Assembly (NCBI GenBank): GCA_032622095.1
Contig: CP136061.1
Location: forward strand, 250,431,582 to 250,495,581
Length of the DNA stretch: 64,000 bases
Reading direction: 5' to 3'
Source of the DNA: Siphonodentalium dalli
Taxonomy: Eukaryota > Mollusca > Scaphopoda > Gadilida > Siphonodentaliidae
Shown here one piece after another: positions 22,001 to 29,761 of this stretch (position 1 is its first letter; each line of letters starts with the position of its first letter). A program made the translations under genes and the position numbers. Below the pieces are notes generated by a model that saw only the letters and a list, made by a program, of their open reading frames with translations, ran no database searches and was not told the origin of the DNA.

Positions 22001-25000
22001 TACTGATGTATTCAACACAAGCATTGTAGGAAATCAAGTTGCTTTCAATGATTGCATTTAACTTAAGCATTTTTCAATAAGGTAAAAATTCATTTGCAAA
22101 TGAAGCCTTTTGCTTTATAATTTACCTCATCGTCACTGTCGGCTTGCTTGCAGCTTTCGATGACTGGAGTCTTTGATCTCTGTGAGTCTTTAGAGTTAGG
22201 CTGGTTCCGCATCCATTCTCGACATATTGGGTACAGTGAGCTTGTCATATTAAACTGTGCCAGGTCCACACTACGATCAAATAGCTTCATTATGTATGTT
22301 TCTGTAAGAGGAGGCATATCAGAATGTAAATTGTAAGCAACCTACAGAGAACCAGATAGCAAACCCACCTGGCAAATTATTAACTTGCGAATATTTAAAT
22401 TGATTGTGGTAGGGCTGTGATGATATCCTTTGTCATCATAGGATACAAATCATGATACATAATCAACATCCGGCGCATATCCCCCCCCCCATGTGGCATA
22501 CCACCTAATGTGAAACTCAGGCAGACAGACCCAAAAAATCAGCATTATCAGATAAACAAATATGAATGACCCTAGAATGAAAAACGTGAGCAAACCGGTT
22601 GAACACCTCATAGTCGTGAAGATCTATAACAAATTTTATGAAGATCCGACAACTTATGGCTGAGATATTTGCTCAGAAGGATGAAAAAAAACCCAACATT
22701 TCCAGATAAACAAAGATGAATAACTCTTGAATGGAAAACAAACAAAACGATTGAACACTCCTTTGAATGTCCTCATAGTAGTGAACATCCATACCAAATT
22801 TCATTGAGATCCGACGACCGGTGGTGGCGATATCGGCTCAGACAGACAAAAAGTCAACATTTCCATATAAACAAAGTTTCATAACTCTAGAATGGAAAAC
22901 CCAAACAAAATGATTGAACACTCCATTGAATGTCAAATTTCAATGAGATCTGAGCACTACTGTTCAAGTTATGACCTGAACAGACATCATGCGGACATAC
23001 TGAACAGACCGATGGAAGCCCCAACAGATGGATGGAACCCATTCCTATTCCCCAGGGTGAAAAATTTTCAGGTGGGGGATAACAAGGGCCATAATTCTGA
23101 AATATGGTTCACAGAACAGATAATTACGGTTACATTCTCTAGGAGACTGCACAATCTCTGGTGTTTCTTCATCTCGTCTCTTCCGCTTTCTACTGTTTTT
23201 CGTCGATTCTCTGTTGCCAAAGAGCTGAATTTTTCTGGGAGATGACGCAGGGGATGACTCCCTGAAGTAATCAAATTTCATTTAACCCTTTACCCAACAG
23301 AACGGCCCTGTGCCAATGCATTCTCTTATATATGCGAGTCGACCATAGGTCGCCTCGCATATATAAGAGAATGCATTGGCTTAACACATTAAAAATTATA
23401 AAATTGTTAAAGAATGTAAGAAAAAATGGTAAAAAGTGTTAACAAAAAAATTTGTTTAGGCCAATGCATTCTCTTATATATGCGAGGCGACCTATGGTCG
23501 ACTCGCATATATAAGAGAATGCATTGGCACAGGGAATAACTGTAACTATCACAATGTGGTCAAGGAGCCGGTTCCAATGATATCCATATTTGTATGGTTC
23601 TATTGAGACAGACCGAAGATATTTTAGGCTGTTGAAGCTTTATTTGGCCGGTTTTGGCCGGTTTGTTGGGTAAAGGGTTAATGTACATCATATGATGCAC
23701 ACATGAGCTGTGCTCAATATTGCTCACAACTAGATAATTTAAAATTTATAAATCAATAAGCAAGCCTTTAAATAGTGTGAATTTAGTGACGCTACCTCAC
23801 ACAGCGGACTACATTAGCATTACAAAATTGACCCTCTGGGGACCTCATTCTGCTTAGGCTTCATCTTTATCTATATATTCTTAAATTATAGTATCTATAG
23901 TCTTAAATTAACATTGTTTTTAGTTACTTTTTCCCTTCTGTTCAATTTTGTATATCCCCTAATTTGCTGAAGATAAAATGCATAATTGTGGTGACTAATG
24001 GGTGAACAACACTAGGGAACTTCAATCCGATCCTAAATTTACCTTAGCAGTTGAGGCCTCAGCAGAATGAGGTCCCTCGAGGGTGAATTTGGTGATGCTA
24101 GCCCAATGTGTGGGATTATGTCACTAAATTCACTCTCTGAGAATCTCATTCCGCACATGACGGACACACTATTTCAAGGCTTGTGAATAAGGGCCGGAGC
24201 GATACTAATAAGTTGCCTCTGCAATTTCACTCTAATTCCACCTGTCACATTTAACCCTTCCATGACTGGAGCTTCCTGAAAGTTTGCGAACTTTGCCATA
24301 GCATTAATTTCTCTTATATATGCGAGTCGAGTCTAGCATATATAAGAGAATACATTGGCCTAAAATTTTGACCTTGACATTGTAAGCTAGTGCATTCTCT
24401 TATATATGCGAGGCTACCAAAGGGGGACTAGCATATAAGAGGATGCACTGGCACAGGATCTTTAATGCTGCACCAGCGTAGCTCCCATCATGAAAGGGTT
24501 AAATGTTAATTGTGTGCACTGAAAGTGTTAATATATAGTACACATATGAATAATTAAAGCGACTCATAATGTTCAGCGTCAGAGACAGATATTAATCGGT
24601 TCTAAACTTTCCGCCTAAATAAATCTTTATTGTTACATGATAAAAGCAAATAATTACTACACATGTCAGGGGGGGGGGGGGTCGGAATTTTTTTTCAGGC
24701 ATGTATGCTGATTTTTACCTTTTGACCCTTGTTGGGACCCAGTGACCCACCCACCCCCGCGTCCAAATTTTTTTCCGTTTTCGGCAGTTTTTTCCGACCA
24801 TTTTTGGACACCCAAACAGAGATTTGTAGGGGGAAATTTGGGGGGGGGGGGGACACTAAAACAGAGATTTGCGGGGGAAATTCACTGTAAACAGCTGTAT
24901 ATGAATGTCTGTGCATACAATTTGTCATGGATGTTAACATTGACATGTAAATAGGAATGAGTCATTTTGGGGTCATTCAGCCAAAAAAACACATGGCTGC

Positions 25001-28000
25001 CAGTGGCCATCTTGGATTTCAAAATTTGCAACAAAATACAACACGATAACTGCCTGCAGTCAGTTTATCAGTTAGAATTACATTATTTCTCTTATTCTAA
25101 GGTGTTTTAAGCCAAACTCATTGCAAAAACAGTCAAAAAACTTGCAGGAAATATTTTTTTGAGTTGCGGAAAAAATTGTTTGTTGGTCCCATCGATCATC
25201 CACCCACCCGGCATACGTGCCCAGCACATGTAGGTTTAATTTGAGGCCTGAGTATTAAGGAGTCGCTTTGAACAACATTGTCAATAATGTTTGTCAAGTT
25301 TATTAATATGGTATGTTTTTCATTTGAAAAGTTAATTATATATTTTTATTACACTCATATGCGCGATTTCCATTGAAAACGCTGTTAATTAAAAATGGTA
25401 ATGTCACTAGTGAATTATTTCATTTCCTGTGACGTCATTGATGTTACGTCGCTTACTGATCTAAACTGAATTTTCGATAGTTGATCTTTCTCCACATCGG
25501 GAATTTCATGCATTAATGCTGTGTGTTTTATTCATATTTGGCGAAACAAATTGATGCAGAAGTGTAATAAATAGAGTAATCAATAAGTTCCGAGAATTAT
25601 GTTAAATAATTCACTCGAGGCGAAGATATTTAGGTAAGAAACTTGTGCGTTAACGCGCACTCGTTTCTTACCGACGTCTCTCACCTCTCGTGAATTATTT
25701 AACATAATTCTCGGAACCAATTGATTACTCTCTATATGTTACACAAGTCCTTACCTGCTTATTATATCAACAGCATCGGAGAGACTATCTATAGTATACA
25801 CAGGTCTGAAAATAGAAATACAAGGGAGAGACTATCTATAGTATACACAGGTCTGAAAATAGAAATACATCAGAGAGCCTATCTATAGTATACACAGGCT
25901 TGAAAATAGAAATACATCAGAGAGCCTATCTATAGTATACACAGGCCTGAAAATAGAAATACATCGGAGAGACTATCTATAGTATACACAGGTCTGAAAA
26001 TAGAAATACAATGGAGAGACTATCTATAGTATACACAGGCCTGAAAATAGAAATACATTAGAGAGACTATCTATAGTATACACAGGCTTGAAAATAGAAA
26101 TACATCGGAGAGACTATCTATAGTATACACAGGCCTGAAAATAGAAATACATCGGAGAGACTATCTATAGTATACACAGGCCTGAAAATAGAAATACATC
26201 GGAGAGACTATCAATAGTATACACAGGCCTGAAAATAGAAATACAAGGGAGAGACTATCTATAGTATACACAGGTCTGAAAATAGAAATACATCAGAGAG
26301 ACTATCAATAGTATACACAGGTCTGAAAATAGAAATACAAGGGAGAGACTATCTATAGTATACACAGGTCTGAAAATAGAAATACAAGGGAGAGACTATC
26401 TATAGTATACACAGGTCTGAAAATAGAAATACAAGGGAGAGACTATCTATAGTATACACAGGTCTGAAAATAGAAATACAAGGGAGAGACTATCTATAGT
26501 ATACACAGGTCTGAAAATAGAAATACAAGGGAGAGACTATCTATAGTATACACAGGTCTGAAAATAGAAATACATCAGAGAGACTATCAATAGTATACAC
26601 AGGTCTGAAAATAGAAATACAAGGGAGAGACTATCTATAGTATACACAGGTCTGAAAATAGAAATACAAGGGAGAGACTATCTATAGTATACACAGGTCT
26701 GAAAATAGAAATACAAGGGAGAGACTATCTATAGTATACACAGGTCTGAAAATAGAAATACATCAGAGAGCCTATCTATAGTATACACAGGCCTGAAAAT
26801 AGAAATACATCGGAGAGACTATCTATAGTATACACAGGTCTGAAAATAGAAATACAAGGGAGAGACTATCTATAGTATACACAGGTCTGAAAATAGAAAT
26901 ACAAGGGAGAGACTATCTATAGTATACACAGGTCTGAAAATAGAAATACAAGGGAGAGACTATCTATAGTATACACAGGTCTGAAAATAGAAATACATCA
27001 GAGAGCCTATCTATAGTATACACAGGCCTGAAAATAGAAATACAAGGGAGAGACTATCTATAGTATACACAGGTCTGAAAATAGAAATACAAGGGAGAGA
27101 CTATCTATAGTATACACAGGTCTGAAAATAGAAATACAAGGGAGAGACTATCTATAGTATACACAGGTCTGAAAATAGAAATACATCAGAGAGCCTATCT
27201 ATAGTATACACAGGCCTGAAAATAGAAATACATCGGAGAGACTATCTATAGTATACACAGGTCTGAAAATAGAAATACAAGGGAGAGACTATCTATAGTA
27301 TACACAGGTCTGAAAATAGAAATACAAGGGAGAGACTATCTATAGTATACACAGGTCTGAAAATAGAAATACAAGGGAGAGACTATCTATAGTATACACA
27401 GGTCTGAAAATAGAAATACATCAGAGAGCCTATCTATAGTATACACAGGCCTGAAAATAGAAATACAAGGGAGAGACTATCTATAGTATACACAGGTCTG
27501 AAAATAGAAATACAAGGGAGAGACTATCTATAGTATACACAGGTCTGAAAATAGAAATACAAGGGAGAGACTATCTATAGTATACACAGGTCTGAAAATA
27601 GAAATACAAGGGAGAGACTATCTATAGTATACACAGGTCTGAAAATAGAAATACAAGGGAGAGACTATCTATAGTATACACAGGTCTGAAAATAGAAATA
27701 CATCAGAGAGCCTATCTATAGTATACACAGGCCTGAAAATAGAAATACATCGGAGAGACTATCTATAGTATACACAGGTCTGAAAATAGAAATACAAGGG
27801 AGAGACTATCTATAGTATACACAGGTCTGAAAATAGAAATACATCAGAGAGCCTATCTATAGTATACACAGGCCTGAAAATAGAAATACATCGGAGAGAC
27901 TATCTATAGTATACACAGGTCTGAAAATAGAAATACAATGGAGAGACTATCTATAGTATACACAGGCCTGAAAATAGAAATACATTAGAGAGACTATCTA

Positions 28001-29761
28001 TAGTATACACAGGTCTGAGAATAGAAATAGAAAATCCCATTGTATCTTCAGCCATACTTAAAGTAATTGATCACCTCTAACGTGGTGTCACCCCGGAAAT
28101 ACCAAAGTGTCAAACTGCGGTAACCTCCAACACTGCAATGAGGAAGTAGCCTGTGCAAGCTGATAATGCATGAATTCTGTCAACGTTGCTACACACCAAT
28201 CAAGATCAAAGGGAATCATGCGACATCAAATAAAACACGTTACCTTAGCTCCACTGCAGTGACCGATTCAATACTGCGGTGGATGCCATAAACAACCGGT
28301 AATGCCATGGTCATTACCGGGGTATCACCCTCATTTTCAGGTCAATTACTTTGAGGATAGCCGAAACGGTGGTGTTTGGAAATCTTTCAATGATACGACT
28401 ATGATAATCAGGGATTCATCAACCATGAAGGAAAGACAGACTTTGACATCGCTATCAATGCCACACAAAATTGGGTCAATCAAATGTTTTAAATTTTCCA
28501 TACGTCATGCTAAAAAAATAGGTTGGTTAATACACTGTTACACCCTGTCGAAGCACATGGATTGTTCTTGCCAAATTCACAAAGGCCATCTGTATATACA
28601 CATGTAATCTAGATGTCATAAATTTACATTCAAATTTGACGGAATAATCTTAAGCAAATTGAACCTGTTGGCATACGTATTATTGAGATGGCATAATATA
28701 TAGATACCGGTACCAATGTTAGTACAATGCTAAAAAAATAAAATATCAACTGCATGGTGCTATTTATTCAATGTACATTTTTAGGCTGTTAATTACTCTA
28801 GCGGTAAAATTTTAGGTTTAATACTAAGTTCGGTGGTTATATATGTGATAGGCTGATGCATCGCATTATTTTTGTAGAATCTGACAAATTAATGAAAGCA
28901 GATTGGACTTAATAATAAATGATCTGAACAGTTACTCACGCGTCATCTTTCTTCTCCCTCAAATTCTGTAATGTGGCACCCAGTCTACTTCGGGCTGTGA
29001 CTACTTCAGTGTGATTATTAATACCTGGATGATATTAAAACATGCAGTGTGATTATTAATACCTGGATGATATTAAAACATGCAAGCATGAGTCTTTGTA
29101 CACACGGTATGTATGTGTTATATAGAGTATCATAACAACAGAATAAATGGATGAAATAACTTATGCCATAATAAAAATATGGTTTGTTTGCAGTCACCCG
29201 ACCTGCTGGCAAGAAAGTCAATTTTTTAAATCTATTATCTGATTCTCAAAATAAGTGTCCATTTTAACGCAGTTGTTGTGTTTATTACATATTGAAGGTA
29301 GGCCTGCAGTGTGACAGTGTTGATGTTTAACACAGACCGCATTGAAGATTAACGTATCGTGTTAAATTTGTAATCCAACACGGTTGTGTAATGTCAGGGC
29401 TGAATTGTCTATTTTGTAGCATATAGTTAAATTTAGTTCTATTTACATTCGCATCCGAATAATTCAGTGTTATTATTACACTGTAACAACAGGGTTCACG
29501 ATGGGAAAAGTTATGGTTTTTCATATAAAGTTAACAGGGCACTGATCTGCAATTCATATTTTTGCTACAATGTCGTCTTTTGAAGTTATTATTAAATTTA
29601 GGTAGAAGGCTGTTCTGCATCTGTAGTCTTGTGGGCAATATATTATAATACCGGTACAATCTAGCAAGTTGATGAAGATGGCTCCTCCTACCAGCTTGTC
29701 TTCTATACTGATTGACAGCATTGTCAATTTGGAATGTGGGTTTGAAATGGTCAATCTCCAT
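9916..29761 (-). CDS. LIN37: LIN37, MuvB/DREAM complex subunit (whole gene, 8 exons)
   Basis: LIN37 is a subunit of the MuvB core (with LIN9, LIN52, LIN54 and RBBP4) that represses cell-cycle genes as part of DREAM. Exons on the - strand are 29692-29761 (tentative), 28940-29024, 25755-25805, 23128-23261, 22126-22301, 17769-17891, 12402-12475 and 9916-10009. All junctions are GT-AG and every phase agrees (1, 2, 2, 1, 0, 0, 2), giving 268 residues against about 246 in human. Recognised blocks in order are [13 protein letters not shown] (about 34-46), the basic RKRKRRDEE stretch (about 93-101), [16 protein letters not shown] (115-130), [11 protein letters not shown] (136-146, the CRAW motif with E for A), DIYKLPSP (about 178-185), and RWKEIRE with [13 protein letters not shown] near the end. 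Introns hold large repeats and transposons. Two exons are bordered by satellites made of copies of their own splice junctions. Confidence 0.92.
10423..10563. repeat. 140-bp foldback element
   Basis: The arms ATAAGAAATGAATGTAG...GTGTGTTGATGGGGGA and their complement (CCCCCAATAACACACACCCC then CTACATTCATTTCTTAT) surround a loop of about 50 bp. It lies in the last LIN37 intron. A simple ATA-repeat microsatellite lies shortly after, at 10651-10676. Confidence 0.8.
10651..10676. repeat. (ATA)n microsatellite
   Basis: About eight ATA triplets in the last LIN37 intron. Confidence 0.9.
10690..12040. repeat. Degenerate ~175-bp tandem repeat in the last LIN37 intron
   Basis: The unit contains CACAAATTTCCAAGTCAAAC, GCCGTAACTCTGGTAAATAT, TATCATTTCCCACAACCTG and TGCTATCACCATGCCAAAGG. 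The best copies start near 11450, 11620 and 11795, and worn copies lie at 10850-11040 and 11940-12040. A piggyBac-like MITE at 11046-11445 interrupts the array. Open frames at 11457-11893 (-) repeat the same peptide and are not genes. Confidence 0.85.
11046..11445. mobile_element. piggyBac-like MITE, family D copy 1 (392 bp)
   Basis: TTAA (11046-11049), then CCCTTTACCCAACAGAACGG; the right end is TTTGTTGGGTAAAGGG, then TTAA (11442-11445). Between are two large palindromic cassettes of the form TGCCAATGCATTCTCTTATA...TATAAGAGAATGCATTGGC. TTAA duplication with CCCTTT ends is typical of piggyBac-superfamily insertion. It interrupts the ~175-bp tandem repeat, so it is younger than that array. Copy 2 at 23286-23677 has exactly the same length. 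Confidence 0.88.
12402..12475 (-). CDS. LIN37: LIN37 exon 7
   Basis: The acceptor is ATCTCTTCTCTTAG and the donor AG|GTAAGA. It reads [20 protein letters not shown] then EIRE plus two nt (AG). It starts in phase 0, matching exon 6, and corresponds to the human stretch with S-T-L-I-Y-R-N-M-Q-R-W-K. 74 nt. Downstream is an intron of about 2.4 kb filled with tandem repeat and family D. Confidence 0.9.
12476..13825. other. LIN37 intron 7, no further feature
   Basis: The first part of this intron holds no recognisable element apart from ATTCGATTCAAATTCG words at about 13195-13265 that resemble the subterminal parts of the hAT copy at 1248-2890. Open frames 13016-13210 and 13144-13473 are low-complexity and AT-rich. 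Confidence 0.4.
13826..14262. mobile_element. Family F MITE copy 1 (433 bp, TA flanks)
   Basis: TA then TGTGACCCGCCATATCAAAT at the left, and the complement ending GGCGGGTCACA then TA at the right. Long inverted ends (about 45 bp) are followed on each side by the same TATATATGCGAG palindromic cassette found in families A and D. The centre has a unique core (CAGAGCCCCAGACAAACATG ... GTGGGGCTCCCTGC) that can itself pair. Copies 2 and 3 are at 46258-46691 and 50553-51048. Confidence 0.85.
14378..14560. repeat. Dispersed repeat with GCCATAACTCTGGTGAAAA signature
   Basis: Contains AATGGCCATAACTCTGGTGA, CCCACATACTAAATTTCATT and GGACAGACGAATGGACAGAC. The same arrangement occurs at 21700-21890 and in reverse within 40050-40200. 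The open frame 14366-14608 (+) comes from this repeat. The type is common in mollusc genomes as I recall; this copy has no visible ends. Confidence 0.6.
14758..14823. repeat. Orphan copies of the LIN37 36-bp donor repeat
   Basis: Almost two units of the array at 17223-17768 (TTAAGTTGAGGCATACTTAC, ACCATTGATGTC), 2.4 kb away in the same intron. On the - strand it carries another GTAAGTATGCC donor-like site. It lies just outside the piggyBac-like element at 14957-16516. Confidence 0.85.
14953..16520. mobile_element. piggyBac-like element, family E (1560 bp)
   Basis: TTAA (14953-14956), then CCCTTTGAACCCGTAACACC; the right end is GCGCCAGGGTTCAAAGGG, then TTAA (16517-16520). The interior has no transposase frame. 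It contains two diverged internal duplications: about 15060-15400 against 15430-15780 (both with TATATTTAAATTG and ATATGCGCATG), and about 15800-16080 against 16180-16470 (both with GGGTAGTTGCCTAG, AACCG and TATAAGCTA). It lies in the intron after LIN37 exon 6. Confidence 0.8.
16521..17222. other. LIN37 intron 6, no other feature
   Basis: About 700 bases between the family E element and the donor-repeat array. AT-rich. The open frame 16591-16800 (+) has no recognisable domain. Confidence 0.4.
17223..17768 (-). repeat. 36-bp array of LIN37 exon-6 donor junctions (15 extra copies)
   Basis: Sixteen GTAAGT sites lie exactly 36 bp apart on the - strand (ACTTAC on + at 17223, 17259 ... 17763). The last, at 17763-17768, is the authentic exon 6 donor. 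Each unit is 12 nt equivalent to the exon end (GACATCAATGGT; GCT in the exon itself) plus 24 nt of intron start (GTAAGTATGCCTCAACTTAA and TTA less one overlap). Thirty-six is a multiple of three, so the exon frame stays open through all units, with peptide unit [12 protein letters not shown], to a stop near 17193. The variant unit with GGGGTACTTACAGC recurs 180 bp (five units) apart, showing block duplication. I do not treat it as a separate gene. Confidence 0.93.
17769..17891 (-). CDS. LIN37: LIN37 exon 6
   Basis: The acceptor is ATAAATAATTACAG and the donor GCT|GTAAGT. 123 nt, phase 0 at both ends, reading [20 protein letters not shown] then [20 protein letters not shown] and A. The DIYKLPSP block matches DVYKLPPP in human LIN37. 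Its last 12 nt and donor are the seed of the 36-bp array that follows. Use of any downstream donor of that array would add multiples of 12 residues without shifting frame. Confidence 0.9.
18028..20654 (+). mobile_element. Pearl/Helitron-like element (family B) with 15 core monomers
   Basis: The 5' part is GTGTCAATGACACTGTAGCT and the 3' end is a hairpin (AACTTTACAAAGTAAAGTT) followed by GAGCTAA. The core has about 15 monomers of about 161 bp in two types: type a with AGGATTTAGTCATACAAAGA and type b with GGATTAAATTTTGAAATCC. Type b recurs at 18477, 19124, 19769 and 20413, so the core is organised in ~645-bp blocks of b-a-a-a. Shared words are AAGATGGCTGCTGGCGGCCA and GACCCCAAAATNACTCG. The many short + frames in this span are repeat artefacts. 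It lies in the intron between LIN37 exons 5 and 6. Confidence 0.85.
20845..21686. repeat. 49-bp satellite, about 17 copies
   Basis: The unit contains CTAATTAACACTAAATAACC, CAACACAAATTG and AATATCATAATTATGTT. Variant units (CGCAAATTG, CCCCACAAATTG, ACATATTG) recur in the same order, indicating larger block duplications. It lies in LIN37 intron 5 and is not adjacent to an exon. Confidence 0.9.
21700..21940. repeat. Dispersed repeat and a triple TATAAAAAGAG run
   Basis: The first part is another copy of the GCCATAACTCTGGTGAAAA repeat (compare 14378-14560). At 21900-21932 AGTATAAAAAG occurs three times in tandem with a 12-13-bp spacing. Confidence 0.6.
22126..22301 (-). CDS. LIN37: LIN37 exon 5 (core LIN9-binding/CRAW region)
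   Basis: The acceptor is GCCTCCTCTTACAG and the donor GAG|GTAAAT. It starts with two nt of a split codon and ends in phase 0. It reads [52 protein letters not shown] and ADSDDE. Human LIN37 has the same [16 protein letters not shown] and L-Y-P-I-C-R-A-W-M-R-N core, named CRAW, which contacts LIN9. Here it reads CREW. This is the strongest evidence for the gene call. The + frame 22148-22336 is a shadow. Confidence 0.95.
22490..23040. repeat. ~165-bp degenerate tandem repeat in LIN37 intron 4
   Basis: Three diverged copies share AACATTTCCAGATAAACAAA, GAATGGAAAAC, GATTGAACACTCC and AAATTTNATNGAGATCCGAC blocks, with CAGACAGAC words between them. A short poly-C tract is at about 22480-22490. No gene. 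Confidence 0.7.
23128..23261 (-). CDS. LIN37: LIN37 exon 4 (basic region)
   Basis: The acceptor is TTTGATTACTTCAG and the donor ACC|GTAATT. 134 nt with one leading nt (completing Arg with exon 3) and one trailing nt. It reads [32 protein letters not shown] and [12 protein letters not shown]. The basic RKRKRR stretch corresponds to QRRKKRR in human LIN37 and may be a nuclear localisation signal. An alternative donor nine nt upstream is rejected because the junction codon would become a stop. Confidence 0.85.
23282..23681. mobile_element. piggyBac-like MITE, family D copy 2 (392 bp)
   Basis: Flanked by TTAA at 23282-23285 and 23678-23681, with ends CCCTTTACCCAAC and GTTGGGTAAAGGG. It has the same length and near-identical sequence as copy 1 (11050-11441), with two TATATATGCGAG palindromic cassettes. 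It inserted about 20 bp upstream of the exon 4 acceptor, in the intron. Confidence 0.88.
23760..24186. mobile_element. Family L double-hairpin MITE, copy 1
   Basis: Ends AGCAAGCCT...AAATAGTGTG and CACACTATTTCAAGGCTTG. Near each end a hairpin pairs GAGGTCCCNNGAGGGTGAAT with its complement across a GCTAGCCC-type loop. The left hairpin is partly deleted. The better preserved copy is at 49023-49482. In LIN37 intron 3. Confidence 0.7.
24251..24502. mobile_element. piggyBac-like MITE, family A copy 2 (244 bp, intact)
   Basis: TTAA, CCCTTCCATGACTGGAGCTT ... GCTCCCATCATGAAAGGG, TTAA. It carries two hairpins around CTTATATATGCGAG, the same cassette type as in families D and F but more diverged. It is the reference for the split copy at 4825-7145. 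Confidence 0.85.
24660..25030 (-). repeat. G-rich tracts and a truncated family B monomer
   Basis: Poly-G runs at 24669-24680 and 24840-24852 with a related G-rich segment between them. From about 24915 to 25030 the complement of one family B core monomer is present (GAAATCCAAGATGGCCACTG, GACCCCAAAATGACTCATTC). Open frames here are artefacts of these tracts. Confidence 0.7.
25570..25736. repeat. 165-bp foldback element next to LIN37 exon 3
   Basis: The arms ATAGAGTAATCAATAAGTTC...GAGAATTATGTTAAATAATT and their complement enclose a loop of about 50 bp containing a second short palindrome (GTGCGTTAACGCGCAC). It starts 18 bp downstream of the exon 3 donor. Confidence 0.8.
25755..25805 (-). CDS. 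LIN37: LIN37 exon 3 (short, at the edge of a satellite)
   Basis: The acceptor is TATTTCTATTTTCAG and the donor CAG|GTAAGG. 51 nt reading [16 protein letters not shown] with one leading and two trailing nt. Phases fit exon 2 (ends GC, giving Ala) and exon 4 (AG|G, Arg). I do not recognise this peptide from vertebrate LIN37, so the assignment rests on splice sites, phase and position. Its first 33 nt with the acceptor form the 47-bp satellite unit upstream. Confidence 0.75.
25774..28031 (-). repeat. 47-bp array of LIN37 exon-3 acceptor junctions (48 copies)
   Basis: GTATAC, present once per unit, falls at 25794 and again every 47 bp to 28003: exactly 47 intervals, so 48 units without a net indel. 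On the - strand each unit is ATTTCTATTTTCAG followed by about 33 nt of exon 3 start (ACCTGTGTATACTATAGATA, GTCTCTC ...). The unit nearest the gene's 3' side is the real acceptor of exon 3. Variants AGGGAGAGACT, TCGGAGAGACT and TCAGAGAGCCT recur every four to six units, a higher-order pattern. At least two units have CAAG for CAGN at the junction. Confidence 0.93.
28032..28939. other. LIN37 intron 2, remaining part
   Basis: No element recognised. A short palindrome (CCGGTAATGCCATGGTCATT) is at about 28298-28320. The + frame 28302-28607 has no domain or splice context. Confidence 0.4.
28940..29024 (-). CDS. LIN37: LIN37 exon 2 (N-terminal helix)
   Basis: The donor is GAC GC|GTGAGT and the acceptor TTTTAATATCATCCAG. 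85 nt read [20 protein letters not shown] then LREKKDDA, with two nt on either side. Human LIN37 has M-A-K-A-R-N-Q-L-D-A-V-L-Q-C-L at the same place. The 38 bp around its acceptor are duplicated (29007-29044 and 29045-29082), giving two candidate 3' splice sites, of which the proximal one keeps the frame with the tentative exon 1. Confidence 0.85.
29007..29082 (-). repeat. 38-bp tandem duplication of the exon 2 acceptor
   Basis: Two identical copies of a 38-bp unit: on the - strand 20 nt of intron end (CATGTTTTAATATCATCCAG) plus 18 nt of exon start (GTATTAATAATCACACTG). A third case in this gene of a unit spanning a splice junction. Confidence 0.9.
29237..29480. repeat. Possible MITE related to 32450-32745
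   Basis: Contains ATTCTCAAAATAAGTGTCC at 29241-29259, whose complement ends the segment near 32745. Both carry several GACCGCATTGAARATTA-like words. The other end is not resolved. Confidence 0.4.
29692..29761 (-). CDS. LIN37: LIN37 exon 1, tentative start codon
   Basis: An ATG at 29761 with an in-frame TAA six nt upstream and a purine at -3 opens [20 protein letters not shown] then RQA plus one nt, ending at CTG|GTAGGA. The phase (1) fits exon 2 and the junction codon would be Gly. No similarity to vertebrate LIN37 N-termini is certain, and the donor is not strong. An alternative is a start codon elsewhere in 29083-31250. Confidence 0.45.

Noticed and set aside
22892-23281. Large + strand frame (117 aa) over LIN37 exon 4
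   Set aside because: It is a shadow of the - strand exon, which has matching splice sites, phase and LIN37-like basic motif.
20845-28031. CRISPR-like arrays (49-bp and 47-bp repeats)
   Set aside because: The units are contiguous with no unique spacers, the genome is eukaryotic and there are no cas genes.
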